Shown piece after piece: positions 53,627 through 62,491 of a stretch of 64,000 nt of DNA. This DNA comes from Paenibacillus dendritiformis (GTDB lineage: Bacteria; Bacillota; Bacilli; Paenibacillales; Paenibacillaceae). Made by a program: the position numbers and the translations under genes. The stretch is from contig NZ_AP025344.1 in the NCBI RefSeq assembly GCF_021654795.1, positions 1,502,501 through 1,566,500 of the forward strand, read 5' to 3'. The notes under the pieces are model-generated. The model was not told the origin of the DNA. It made no database searches and saw only the letters and a program-made list of their open reading frames with translations. Positions within the stretch are counted from its first letter, which is position 1. The number at the start of each line of letters is the position of its first letter.

Positions 53627-54334
53627 ATGGAAAAGAAATTGGTTAAGCTTGAGGGCTACAGCAGCGCGGCGAAATCTGGCATTGGCGAGTACAGGGATAA
53701 CAAGGGCAGGGGACTAACTGGCTTTTACAGAAACGAGAATGAGAACTCATTTGAGGTTATGGAATTAAACAGGGGTCATCGAGTTGTAAGCTATAAATTC
53801 CCAAAGATCGAAATTCCGTTCAAGTCAAAAATGCATAGTTGGCGCAACTTAGCATTCAGTTGTGATTGGTACTACAAAGATGAGCAGGTTAGAATCGACA
53901 AACTTAAAGAAGCTGTGGAAGATAGACAAAAACCATTTGGATATGTAGCACTAACAGATGATGCTATGTTCTGGTTCGAAGGAATGGCTTTAGAATATGC
54001 AATGACGCAACAAATCAGGTATGGAGTTTCATTTGGATTCGTTGGTAATCACACTTTTGGGCAGCACTTCGATTTAGAAGCCTTTATCAGATCATATGAG
54101 TTGTTGGAAGAAGCTCACTACGGAGAACGAAAAGGTTTCATCATGAATGAGTTTGTCCAAAGCAAAATCCGGGCACTAAGTGAGCAAAAGATTCTCGACT
54201 GCCTTCAGGGGTATTTAAGCGGGAAAACAAATAGCGATTACGACCTGATCCTTTTGGGCTTACTGTTCGGTCACCCTATCGAATCGACATTTGCAAGCCT
54301 TGTCGGAAGCATGGTATACAACAACAAGTCCTAA
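53627..54334 (+). CDS. Hypothetical protein
   Basis: 235 aa, soluble, not recognised. Starts MEKKLVKLEGYSSAAKSGIG and contains ALTDDAMFWFEGMALEYAMT. AGGAGG precedes ATG 53627. The next gene is 90 bases downstream across a short GGGGTATC/GATGCCCC hairpin. Confidence 0.65.
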   Translation: MEKKLVKLEGYSSAAKSGIGEYRDNKGRGLTGFYRNENENSFEVMELNRGHRVVSYKFPKIEIPFKSKMHSWRNLAFSCDWYYKDEQVRIDKLKEAVEDRQKPFGYVALTDDAMFWFEGMALEYAMTQQIRYGVSFGFVGNHTFGQHFDLEAFIRSYELLEEAHYGERKGFIMNEFVQSKIRALSEQKILDCLQGYLSGKTNSDYDLILLGLLFGHPIESTFASLVGSMVYNNKS

Positions 54335-54423
54335 TCCCATCTCAGGGGTATCCTCTTTCGATGCCCCTAAAGAACAGCCCAAAACATTCGATCATACAAT
54401 CCTAAACAAATGGAGGAATTAAT

Positions 54424-54828
54424 ATGAATAACTACATCTATGCTAGAAGTGCAAAGCAGTCTCCCGAAGCAATCAATGCCCAGGTCAAAGAGTGCATGAA
54501 GTATGCCAATGAAAAAGGGATTCTCATTGATGAAGTATTCATCGATGATGGATATAGCGGCTTAAGCAAAAATCGACCGGGCTACAATAAGCTCCTAAAC
54601 ACCGCCAAGAAAGGAGATACAGTAATTGTTTCTACAGTGTATAAATTGTCTCGCGACAATTTTACACTTCATCTACTTATAGGAGCGATGCAGTACAACT
54701 TCGTATTTTTAGATCACTTGGACTTTTCAATAGATGATGATTCTAAAGTGTTCGAATTATATTATAGCTTCTGGTGGCAAGAGTGGTTAAAGCGAAAGGG
54801 AAGTCGGGGTAAGGGGATCTCAAAATGA
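54424..54828 (+). CDS. Short resolvase-like protein
   Basis: 134 aa. YARSAKQSPEAINAQVKECM, IDEVFIDDGYSGLSKNRPGY and KGDTVIVSTVYKLSRD match the catalytic domain of serine recombinases, including the DxGxSGxxxxRPxxxxLL block. A serine is present near the normal place (YARSAKQ), though one residue of the YARVSTxxQ motif is missing. The protein stops soon after the fold, with no DNA-binding domain. GGAGG lies 7 bases before ATG 54424. Activity is doubtful. It is the third resolvase-like gene in the element. Confidence 0.75.
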   Translation: MNNYIYARSAKQSPEAINAQVKECMKYANEKGILIDEVFIDDGYSGLSKNRPGYNKLLNTAKKGDTVIVSTVYKLSRDNFTLHLLIGAMQYNFVFLDHLDFSIDDDSKVFELYYSFWWQEWLKRKGSRGKGISK

Positions 54829-54838
54829 TATAAGACTG

Positions 54839-54870
54839 ACAAGCCGCCAACTAATGTGGCGGCTTGTTTA
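54839..54870 (+). terminator. Strong terminator
   Basis: ACAAGCCGCC (54839-54848) pairs perfectly with GGCGGCTTGT (54858-54867), followed by TTACG. Confidence 0.8.
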
Positions 54871-55069
54871 CGTCTTTGACGCCCCTAGCTCTTGGTGATC
54901 CATCTTAACACGTCCATAAAGGGAAGGGTTTATTAGATAATTTGTCGAAATATTACAGCGAATGGGGTAAAAGAACCGGCATCATGGGACAGCCGTAGAG
55001 AAAGATCGTGAGAATAGGTCATGCTGAATAGATTCTCAAGAGATTGTGGATTAGGAGTGCTGCTCAATA

Positions 55070-55747
55070 ATGTTATTTACACCAGACTATATTGAAAATT
55101 TGCTAAGAAGTTTAAACCAAACATGGTTCCAAAATGAATTGGCTATCCTTTACAGCAACTCCCGAACCGAAATGAACATCAGAGACAAGTTCAATCTGCT
55201 TTTCGCAAATGTCCTTAAAGACGATAACGATTACTTTATCCAGCGTGAGTGGGAGAAGCGGCGTGATTTGGCAATAATTCGATACCGTAACAAACAGACA
55301 AATCCTGTAGCATTATTTGAATTCAAGGCGCGACATGCATGGTTCATTGCTAGTACTGAACGAGGGAAAAAGAATGGTGAAAGTGGTTATGAAAAGGTGT
55401 TTTATGGGGACTCAGGAGTAAGAAATGGTGTACTACAGGATATCAATAAACAGGCTATATATTCAGAGAAGATCCCCTGTTACAATATTTTGATTGGTGT
55501 AAATCCTTTGAGCAGAATCCCTAATAAGTACAGTGTTTTCAGTAAGGATTGCAAGGAGATCAAGCGTATTAATTAATCTTTTAATAAATTCGGTAGCGCA
55601 GCGAGGATTAAGGAATTGTGTAACTCTAATGTTAAGAGCTTTTGCGAAAAGCAAGATCACAGTTTCTTCGCATTGGAATACAACATTGGTGAGGCGCTCG
55701 ATATCGAGTGGGAAATGCTCTTATGGGGTATCTATAGGAATCCTTGA
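55070..55747 (+). pseudogene. PD-(D/E)XK-type nuclease interrupted by an in-frame stop
   Basis: The frame from ATG 55070 gives 168 aa with a restriction-type core: RRDLAII (Asp66) and LFEFKAR (Glu84, Lys86), the D...ExK metal-binding pattern. TAA at 55574-55576 ends it, but the same frame stays open for another 56 codons to a TGA at 55745-55747 and still looks coding (SFNKFGSAARIKELC, FFALEYNIGEALDIEWEMLLW). This suggests one original protein of ~225 aa with a nonsense mutation, or a read-through pair. The truncated product keeps the catalytic residues. It stands just before the AbiJ-like gene, in a defence-like context. Confidence 0.6.
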
Positions 55748-55775
55748 TCGTTTTTATTTGAAAAGGGGGTATTCG

Positions 55776-57134
55776 ATGGCGAGTATTAACGAACTCATTG
55801 ATGCCATAGTTCAGGTACTACTTGAGGAAAAGGCATACGACATACCGACTGTTTGCAATAAGTATGGATTGGAAAGCGGAGATGAGTCTGAGGCATTTAG
55901 CAGTAGAAGGGTTTACGTCCAAAAAAGGCTCAAAGGTAAGGATCAATTATTCCTCTTGGACTTAGCTAAGCGAATTATAAATGACTACGGCTCAAAGGCA
56001 AACTCATTATCAAAGTTGGTTCTTCGACTTAATCCTACGGGACTTTATACAATCAGTGAGATCACAAGGCGAAATATCATGGATGAACTACATGCCAGAA
56101 ACAATATCCCAGGTAAATACGAATTGGTCGACTTCTTGAATCGGATATGGGATTTGGACAGCATGCCTTCAACTGATTCCCGCTTTAAGACCGCTTCAGG
56201 TGATATATGGCAACATATGATCAACAATTCAGACTGGGATGAAGTCTACTTATATGAGAAGTACTTAGAACTAATGATAGCGCCTGATGAAATGTTTATT
56301 AAATTCTTGGAACAGGTCGTCCATCCATTGGTTCGACAGCAGGACGAGCAGGACGAATATATTGAATTCATCAATAAGCATTTAGGAAATGACGGATATA
56401 AGTTTAATCTGGCGGACAATATTTCAGGGTTTCCAGTCTACCGTATCGATAAAGTGCTTGATGGGGTAAAAGGCAATGTGAAAAATCTGATCTTCGCCGC
56501 GGTGGGTCAGAAGCCTGAAATTGTAATTAGTGACTCGATCAATAACGACATTAGAATTGTAAAGCATGAAGAGAACTGTTTAGTTTACGACCGTACTATT
56601 CCGAATACAGGTCTGTATTGGGCTGACCTAGTATCGTGGTGGGCTGATAGGAATGGGGTATCAGAGCCAAATTTAGAGACGGAAAAACAGCTCTATGTGC
56701 GTTTATTTCAAACATTAGCTTCTCCACCAGAGAAGCTGCTATTTAAGAGTTACTTTAAATGTTTTAAGGATTTGTTCGATAAGAACTTTCCTGCACTAAT
56801 ACCTCAAGTCTATTTACATTATGATCCCTACACGATAAAACAGCGAGCAGGAAAAGCGTATTTACCAAGACAGCGTATGGACTTTCTCCTACTGTTTTCA
56901 AACAAGCAGCGTATCGTCCTTGAAGTAGATGGAAAGCAACATTATTCTGATGAAGATATATCTAGTCCCAAAAAGTACGCCGAGATGGTTCAAGCCGACA
57001 GAGAATTAAAACTCAACGGGTATGAGGTCTATCGATTCGGCGGGTATGAATTGATGGACGAGGAAGCGGGAGTAAAGATCGTTAAAGAGTTCTTCGAAGG
57101 ACTGTTCAAAAAGCATGGGGTTAAGCCTTCGTAA
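55776..57134 (+). CDS. AbiJ-NTD3-like protein with C-terminal PD-(D/E)XK nuclease
   Basis: 452 aa from ATG 55776 (AAGGGGG upstream). The N-terminus MASINELIDAIVQVLLEEKA with YGLESGDESEAFSSRRVYVQ resembles the AbiJ N-terminal domain 3 found in abortive-infection proteins. The C-terminus RMDFLLLF (Asp369) and LEVDGKQHY (Glu383, Asp385, Lys387) with ADRELKLNGYEVYRF is a DUF559/Vsr-type nuclease fold. A sensor domain fused to a nuclease fits a phage-defence protein that cuts DNA or RNA after infection. It is followed by a HEPN-like gene, a possible second effector. The AbiJ assignment is moderate, the nuclease one good. Confidence 0.75.
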   Translation: MASINELIDAIVQVLLEEKAYDIPTVCNKYGLESGDESEAFSSRRVYVQKRLKGKDQLFLLDLAKRIINDYGSKANSLSKLVLRLNPTGLYTISEITRRNIMDELHARNNIPGKYELVDFLNRIWDLDSMPSTDSRFKTASGDIWQHMINNSDWDEVYLYEKYLELMIAPDEMFIKFLEQVVHPLVRQQDEQDEYIEFINKHLGNDGYKFNLADNISGFPVYRIDKVLDGVKGNVKNLIFAAVGQKPEIVISDSINNDIRIVKHEENCLVYDRTIPNTGLYWADLVSWWADRNGVSEPNLETEKQLYVRLFQTLASPPEKLLFKSYFKCFKDLFDKNFPALIPQVYLHYDPYTIKQRAGKAYLPRQRMDFLLLFSNKQRIVLEVDGKQHYSDEDISSPKKYAEMVQADRELKLNGYEVYRFGGYELMDEEAGVKIVKEFFEGLFKKHGVKPS

Positions 57135-57204
57135 CTTACGATAGAGGAAAATAATCCAGATGCCTAATTGCGAACGATTAATAAATTGAAGGGGTTGCGG
57201 TAAA

Positions 57205-58461
57205 TTGCGTCTTCCGATTGAAGATTGGTTAGTAAGTCAAAACGTATCAATTGATGCTCGGGATCTACTCGAGGAGGCAATTGTTTGCTATAAGGCATCT
57301 GCGTATAGAGCCAGTCTGTTGCTGTCGTACTTATCTTTTCAGACAATCTTAAAGGATCGCGTTCTGAACTCATCTAAGCCAGATCAATATCCAGATTCAC
57401 TTTGGAGGCAAAACATCCAAGATCTTGGAGAAGATGAAGTATGGGATACGGCAGTGTTTGAGATAACAAAGAGAGCAGAAGGACCTGTACTGTTCCCTTT
57501 GACTGAGGATTTAAGACAACAATTAGCTTTTTGGAGAAATCGCAGGAATGATTGCGCACATGCAAAGTCTAACTTAATCAAGGCTCCACATGTAGAGTCA
57601 TTTTGGTATTTCATCCAATCTAACTTGCCGAAATTCAAGGTCAAAGGGGGTAAAAGCTCGGTTCTAGCAAAAATAAAAGTACATTTCACTAGAAGCTTAA
57701 CACCAGTTGAAGCCGATCCTGATCCGATTCTTCAAGAAATTCCATTAGCAATGCCGGAGCGGGAGTACAGATCATTTCTTGATGAAGTGAAGGAAGCCTT
57801 ATACGGTGGTTATCCCATTGAAATTTATGATAATGAGCAGAAACTAGTGTTCTGGCATCGGATGTTCAGATTGCAAGAAAACTTTGTCGTTCAACTACTT
57901 CAATTCATGAAAGCCAACATGAAGTTGTTTAGAGCAGTGTTGAGATATGAACCAAGTATAGTTCGGTTTTGCAGGAATGACCCTGAATTAATCCGATCTT
58001 TATGGTATGCACCAGGTGAGGATACTAATCCGCGTGTAGTAACTGCTCTACTTCGACAACAATTAGTTCCCGCGGCTCAAGTTGAGGAATGTGTTAAGAG
58101 ACTTATCGAGTGTCAAGCGATTCTCGATCCCGCAGAACTATCCGAGGAAGAGGAACTGAAATATTTGTTGGAAAATAACTTCGTCGAGTTATTTAGAATT
58201 TATGCGTTTAGGGAAGGCTCAATATCGTTATTTGATTGGGCAAATCATCATAAAAAGAGAACAGTCATTTGGTACTTAGAAAAGTTCGGATTTGATAAGG
58301 ATGTAGTGACTGCTCTTTATTCGGCTTTTTGGTCAGAGCATCACCCTTGGCATTTAAGGGATGCCATTCGTGTTTTATTTACATCAAGACCTGAACTCAA
58401 GGAGCAGTATATCGACGCATGCAGAGAATTCGATGCTCTTACTGCAGACAGATTGTTATAA
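57205..58461 (+). CDS. HEPN-like protein
   Basis: 418 aa from TTG 57205, 10 bases after AAGGGG. The N-terminal ~130 residues are helical (LLEEAIVCYKASAYRASLLL) and carry RNRRNDCAH (Arg114, His119), the R-x(4-6)-H motif of HEPN ribonucleases and toxins. The remaining ~290 residues are helical and unrecognised. It lies 70 bases after the AbiJ-like nuclease, so the two may form one defence unit. The HEPN assignment rests on the motif and helical context. Confidence 0.65.
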   Translation: MRLPIEDWLVSQNVSIDARDLLEEAIVCYKASAYRASLLLSYLSFQTILKDRVLNSSKPDQYPDSLWRQNIQDLGEDEVWDTAVFEITKRAEGPVLFPLTEDLRQQLAFWRNRRNDCAHAKSNLIKAPHVESFWYFIQSNLPKFKVKGGKSSVLAKIKVHFTRSLTPVEADPDPILQEIPLAMPEREYRSFLDEVKEALYGGYPIEIYDNEQKLVFWHRMFRLQENFVVQLLQFMKANMKLFRAVLRYEPSIVRFCRNDPELIRSLWYAPGEDTNPRVVTALLRQQLVPAAQVEECVKRLIECQAILDPAELSEEEELKYLLENNFVELFRIYAFREGSISLFDWANHHKKRTVIWYLEKFGFDKDVVTALYSAFWSEHHPWHLRDAIRVLFTSRPELKEQYIDACREFDALTADRLL

Positions 58462-58563
58462 TACGAGCTTCATTAAAATTCAGCAGCGTATCTTTCTGCT
58501 TAGGTAAATTATAGTGCAGTTCTAAAGAAGCAGGGAAATTTAAAAGTTTATACTGCAAGGAAG

Positions 58564-58610
58564 AAAAGAACAGAAGTGATGTGGAAAGAACACATCACTT
58601 CTGTTCTTTT
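58564..58610. terminator. Bidirectional terminator between convergent genes
   Basis: A perfect 20-bp stem (58564-58583 with 58591-58610) around a 7-base loop, with A and T runs at the ends, serves both the HEPN-like gene and the DUF1413-like gene. Confidence 0.9.
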
Positions 58611-58625
58611 CAGGAGACGAGTTAA

Positions 58626-58877
58626 CTACAGCTTTCTGTACATCTGCTGATTCTGCGGCGTTTTCCCTAATATCTCAAGGGAGTTACTTGCATGGTTCTC
58701 GGCGTAGTTTAAGAACATGGAGCCAAGCTTAGTACGATTGCCCTTAGCGATCCGGTTCCACTCAAAGCCCCGAAAAAGGTCTTTGACAAGGAATTCCTCA
58801 CCTTGATCCAGACTTGGAACAGTTGCTTTGGCAATGTTCATCAAGTCCTCCAGAGAAGTGTTTTTATCGATTCTCAT
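58626..58877 (-). CDS. DUF1413-like small protein
   Basis: 83 aa. LEDLMNIAKATVPSLDQGEE, FLVKDLFRGFEWNRIAKGNR and LGSMFLNYAEN follow the DUF1413 pattern (geeFxxkdLfxgxxWxxxxxxxRxxLGxxF), a small helix-rich domain common in Firmicutes and probably DNA-related. The ATG at 58877 has AAAGGAG 9 bases upstream (58887-58893 on the plus strand). It is transcribed leftwards from a strong promoter that overlaps a palindromic repeat array, so it may control its own expression. Confidence 0.65.
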   Translation of the reverse strand: MRIDKNTSLEDLMNIAKATVPSLDQGEEFLVKDLFRGFEWNRIAKGNRTKLGSMFLNYAENHASNSLEILGKTPQNQQMYRKL

Positions 58878-58909
58878 TTGACATTCTCCTTTCTGTTCAG
58901 GATCATTCA

Positions 58910-58947
58910 TAGTAGCTAGTAGCTACTAGCTACTAGCTACTAGCTAT
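58910..58947 (-). promoter_or_regulatory. Palindromic 7-bp repeat array, candidate operator
   Basis: Bases 58910-58935 form a perfect 26-bp palindrome made of TAGTAGC repeats facing GCTACTA repeats, and the array continues to 58945 with further GCTACTA units. It lies just downstream of the -10 box of the leftward promoter and ahead of the DUF1413-like gene, where a repressor would act. Confidence 0.65.
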
Positions 58948-58976
58948 ATAGTACATCTGCTTTCCATATCCGTCAA
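58948..58976 (-). promoter_or_regulatory. Sigma-A-type promoter of the DUF1413-like gene
   Basis: On the minus strand TTGACG (58976-58971) and TACTAT (58953-58948) are 17 bases apart. Confidence 0.65.
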
Positions 58977-59107
58977 GTCGTATTTGTTTGGGGTATGTTC
59001 AATATTTACTTGCATTAAATCACCGTCCAAGTTAGAACTACAACAACCTCAATGAAAGGCGGTAACGCCTATCTCTTTGAAAATGTAAATTCTAATTGGA
59101 GGTTGTT

Positions 59108-59932
59108 ATGGACAGAAAAGAAATAATAAAGGCGTTAAGCAACCATTTTGGGGTTACTCCTAAGTACATGGGGGTTCCGAGTTTCGCTTACCAGATTGAA
59201 ACAGCCGCGGGGATTTACTCGATTGACAGAGCGGGCAAGATCACGACTTCGAAAGGCACGGAGGTTGATCTCGACAGCGTACTAACGGAACAGGTTGTTG
59301 TGATGCAATACGAACCACGCGAACCAAATGATCCAGTTGAACCAGTCGATCAAGTTGAATCATGCGATCCAGCCGAGCCCGCGGCAAGCTCAAACTCCCC
59401 ACTTGAAGTGGTCGTACCGCTGGTAGGTCATACAGGGGTATCCCTAAGAAATTTGGTTAATTTGCTTTACAGCAAACAAGTACTTGTAAAAAGATCACTT
59501 GGTATTGAATCGAATATTATCGAAGATGATTTTGCTAAAGCCATCAATGAAGCTAATGTCGATACACTGGAAAGTTTCAAGACAGTGATATCTGAAATTG
59601 GTGAACAATATTGCCCAGGCATAGCCTTCAGTTTCGACAGCAGTACGATCATCTTTAAGTTTTTCCAAGCCGAACGCAGTCCTGAAGAGATACATTCCTA
59701 TACACAGCTTGTCGGACTGTTGAACCAGACTGCGATGAAGTTGAAATATACATTACCCAAAGGCAAGGACACCGACAACGATAAGTTTACCTTCAGACTT
59801 TTCTTGATCCGACTCGGTATGGTGGGAGATGAGTATAAAACGACCCGTAAAATATTGTTGGCGAAGCTTGAGGGTCACTCTGCATTCAGGGGTGGCAAAA
59901 AACCAGAGAAGGTTACGTCTGAAGCATTATAG
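59108..59932 (+). CDS. Mobile-element protein with the amidoligase C-terminal module
   Basis: 274 aa from ATG 59108 (GGAGG at 59098). The N-terminus MDRKEIIKALSNHFGVTPKY with PSFAYQIETAAGIYSIDRAG is a small domain seen in Firmicute element proteins often labelled virulence-related. A Pro/Glu linker follows (about 68-97), then a helical middle, then residues 225-262 (FTFRLFLIRLGMVGDEYKTT, LAKLEGHSAFRG) that match the last 40 residues of the amidoligase at 32551. The shared module suggests a common partner or target. A GGGGTATCC motif occurs inside the gene. Confidence 0.75.
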   Translation: MDRKEIIKALSNHFGVTPKYMGVPSFAYQIETAAGIYSIDRAGKITTSKGTEVDLDSVLTEQVVVMQYEPREPNDPVEPVDQVESCDPAEPAASSNSPLEVVVPLVGHTGVSLRNLVNLLYSKQVLVKRSLGIESNIIEDDFAKAINEANVDTLESFKTVISEIGEQYCPGIAFSFDSSTIIFKFFQAERSPEEIHSYTQLVGLLNQTAMKLKYTLPKGKDTDNDKFTFRLFLIRLGMVGDEYKTTRKILLAKLEGHSAFRGGKKPEKVTSEAL

Positions 59933-60037
59933 GTTTAGTTTCAGGAAGGGATTAAAACGCCACCGGTCGAATTTTGTATCAAGAAATTCGTCTTGTGGAG
60001 TATTTGTTTCAAAATGAATCCTAAGTTGATAGCAAAT

Positions 60038-60074
60038 AATCAACCCTGTCGAAGTCCAATTGACAGGGTTGATT
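60038..60074. terminator. Bidirectional terminator between convergent genes
   Basis: AATCAACCCTGTC (60038-60050) pairs perfectly with GACAGGGTTGATT (60062-60074), with A-rich and T-rich flanks. Confidence 0.85.
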
Positions 60075-60085
60075 TTTGCGAAATA

Positions 60086-62251
60086 TTAACTGGCAGGCTT
60101 CCTTTTTCTTTTGACTTTGTCTGCCTTTAGTTCTTCAATAACCTCAGCGATTGATAAATCATATTTCTTGATGGCAAAATCGACCACCAACATCAATTCC
60201 TCGTAAGTCCACATTACGACTTTCTTTTTGTACCTTCCGGCAAGATCCTGCAACACGGCTACAAAACCCTGTTCAAGTTCCCCTGCTACCACAATTCCTA
60301 AAACATTGACAGTAGTGTCCTTACATTTATAAACAAACTGTTGAAGCATCTCATAAGCTTTCGTGTCTGTTGGTTTTATCGGTTTCTTCTCATAACTCTT
60401 GGCTATCCCTACAAATACGGCATCGTCCATACCAAGCATCTGGATGGTAAAGCTGATATCACCGTATTCTTGTCCATGATGCGGATGTAATTTATGATCA
60501 GTAAACGTTACAAAAGGTTTCATTATGCAGCGGACGCTTTTTTCATGCTGACAGGCTTGACAGGCATCGACACTATGTTTAGAACATTTTTCTGTAAGTA
60601 AACTCAACACTTCAGCAAGTTCATCGCGGCGTTTAGGGGTAATTCTCCGATCCCAGACGGGCTTAAATTGTTGAAGTTCTCTCACTTTGAACATGACTTT
60701 CGAAGCGACTCTAGATGAATATTGAACGACATTGTTTTGAAGATAGAAGGATTCTTCTTCGTGCGAAAATCCTTCATCCGGAAAATACTTGTTTATGATC
60801 TTTTCGGTAAGTTCGACTAAAGTTGATTTAGGATTAATTACGACTCCATCATACCAGGAGTCTATTCTGACTTTGTGATCCATTAAGCAGCGAACGTTAT
60901 CCTGTTGAAGTTCAGTGTAACAGAATGAACATATGACCTTTGGAGCCTGTCCTCTTTTTACAGAAACCGTTAACAAGTCGGTGTTTCCGCAGTGATTACA
61001 GGTGATATCTGCATAATGGTCGCAACTATCGCAGTAAGGATAGAAGTGGGCAATGGTATGCTTCTTCAGTGAACCTACAATTTTATCAACATTTAAGTCG
61101 TGGAGCTTAAAGCTCTCGATCTTTTTCACCTTACAGGTGACAACTGCTTTAATGACTTCCAAAATAACTTTTTTCTCGTCATTTGTAGTTGTGAAGGCAA
61201 CAAGATCGGGATCTTCATCAAGTCCAAATGATTCGAACTTATCATCGATTTCGCCATTTTCCTGTATGGAGTTAATGTAATTCATGATCTGTCCGATTCG
61301 CCAAATCCCCCAACGTCTCATTTCAGAGGCTTTAAGCTGACGGGTAAGATAAATCTTGCCTTTGTCATTGTTGACCCCAAGAGTTGAGAAGAAGTCTCCG
61401 TCCTCGTCGATTGCTTCTTGATAAACTGAACTTGGCGAGTCGTACCCATCGAATTCAGTAAGTTGCCCAACCTTATTACCAAGATCACTGTCAGCCAAAG
61501 TAACTTTGCTTGGCTTACCTGATTCGGGGTCAGGATTGCTCAAAGTGGTTCTTTTCATTGACTCTTTGCTAAACACACTGTTGACAATCTTTTTGGTGAT
61601 GTTTACAGGTGAAACAAAGCAATCAAAGGCTCTTTCAAGAGTTTTGGATATTGTTCCAACCAATGACTCAGTAGGTATACTAATGCTCACAAAGCTTTGA
61701 TCAAAGTTGATCCATAAGAAGCCGAACTTCAATTCGTAAATAAAATCGGACTGTTCGGTTTCAGGATTGATGTAATTATATCTCTCCTGATACTGTAACG
61801 CGATTTCTACCGTTTCGTGATTGACAACGGTTTGGTCAATAGCAAGTAGCCCAAATATGGTGTCATTGGGGTAAGTGATTGGCTTGAGCAACTCATTCAT
61901 TTTGGACACACCAGTATTATTCTTCTGATCTGCAATGAATGAGGAAGAACTCAGTTGAGGGTTATGCGGACGCAGCATAAACAGCCGAAAATTTGGTCTA
62001 CGGCTGTATCTGTTATCTTCAAAACAAGTTTCGATATCAGATTCTGTTATCTCTGGCGAAATAGCCACAATCTCAACAAGCTTTTGCTTGTCAAGTCGCT
62101 CCAAAGCCACTTTCAATTCTCTTTTAACTTCACGTTTGACAACCACACGATAACGATTGATTAAATCCTGTTCGTCTACCTTTGAATATAACAGGTGACG
62201 TATTGCTCCGTTCTGGACATGAAGTAATTTATCTGCGTGTTTTTCCGACAT
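60086..62251 (-). CDS. Large zinc-ribbon protein, unrecognised, next to hsdR
   Basis: 721 aa from ATG 62251, preceded by a GAGGGGGGG stretch; an extension to 62275 is possible. Cys clusters CDSCDHYADITCNHCG and later CSFC form a double zinc ribbon around residues 400-450, and a second cluster (CSKHSVDACQACQ) lies near 560. The C-terminus is basic (KADKVKRKRKPAS). The last ~150 residues (YGDISFTIQMLGMDDAVFVG, VNVLGIVVAGELEQGFVAVL) resemble a nuclease-like alpha/beta fold but no catalytic motif is certain. It is one of the few minus-strand genes, divergent from hsdR. A defence role is suggested by position only. Confidence 0.65.
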   Translation of the reverse strand: MSEKHADKLLHVQNGAIRHLLYSKVDEQDLINRYRVVVKREVKRELKVALERLDKQKLVEIVAISPEITESDIETCFEDNRYSRRPNFRLFMLRPHNPQLSSSSFIADQKNNTGVSKMNELLKPITYPNDTIFGLLAIDQTVVNHETVEIALQYQERYNYINPETEQSDFIYELKFGFLWINFDQSFVSISIPTESLVGTISKTLERAFDCFVSPVNITKKIVNSVFSKESMKRTTLSNPDPESGKPSKVTLADSDLGNKVGQLTEFDGYDSPSSVYQEAIDEDGDFFSTLGVNNDKGKIYLTRQLKASEMRRWGIWRIGQIMNYINSIQENGEIDDKFESFGLDEDPDLVAFTTTNDEKKVILEVIKAVVTCKVKKIESFKLHDLNVDKIVGSLKKHTIAHFYPYCDSCDHYADITCNHCGNTDLLTVSVKRGQAPKVICSFCYTELQQDNVRCLMDHKVRIDSWYDGVVINPKSTLVELTEKIINKYFPDEGFSHEEESFYLQNNVVQYSSRVASKVMFKVRELQQFKPVWDRRITPKRRDELAEVLSLLTEKCSKHSVDACQACQHEKSVRCIMKPFVTFTDHKLHPHHGQEYGDISFTIQMLGMDDAVFVGIAKSYEKKPIKPTDTKAYEMLQQFVYKCKDTTVNVLGIVVAGELEQGFVAVLQDLAGRYKKKVVMWTYEELMLVVDFAIKKYDLSIAEVIEELKADKVKRKRKPAS

Positions 62252-62294
62252 AATAACCCCCCCTCTAAGAAACATTGAATACTAAGACTATTGT

Positions 62295-62316
62295 ATCACA
62301 TTTCCAGAATTGTGAT
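62295..62316. promoter_or_regulatory. Dyad between divergent genes
   Basis: ATCACA (62295-62300) and TGTGAT (62311-62316) form a 6-bp dyad with a 10-base spacer in the short region between the zinc-ribbon gene and hsdR. TACAAT on the minus strand at its left edge could be the -10 of the leftward gene. Confidence 0.4.
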
Positions 62317-62491
62317 GAGGGATGTCGAGAAGGAGGAATTTAATCAGACCCTGCTGTGTCTTTAGCGAGAGCAATACATTGAAAGAGAAATTATTAATTG
62401 GGGCTTTAGAAGGATATAGGCTGGGAATTGTAGAATATTGTAAGACTCCTGTGTATGAGTGGGGTAAAGAACACCTAAGGAGGTTTTACAT

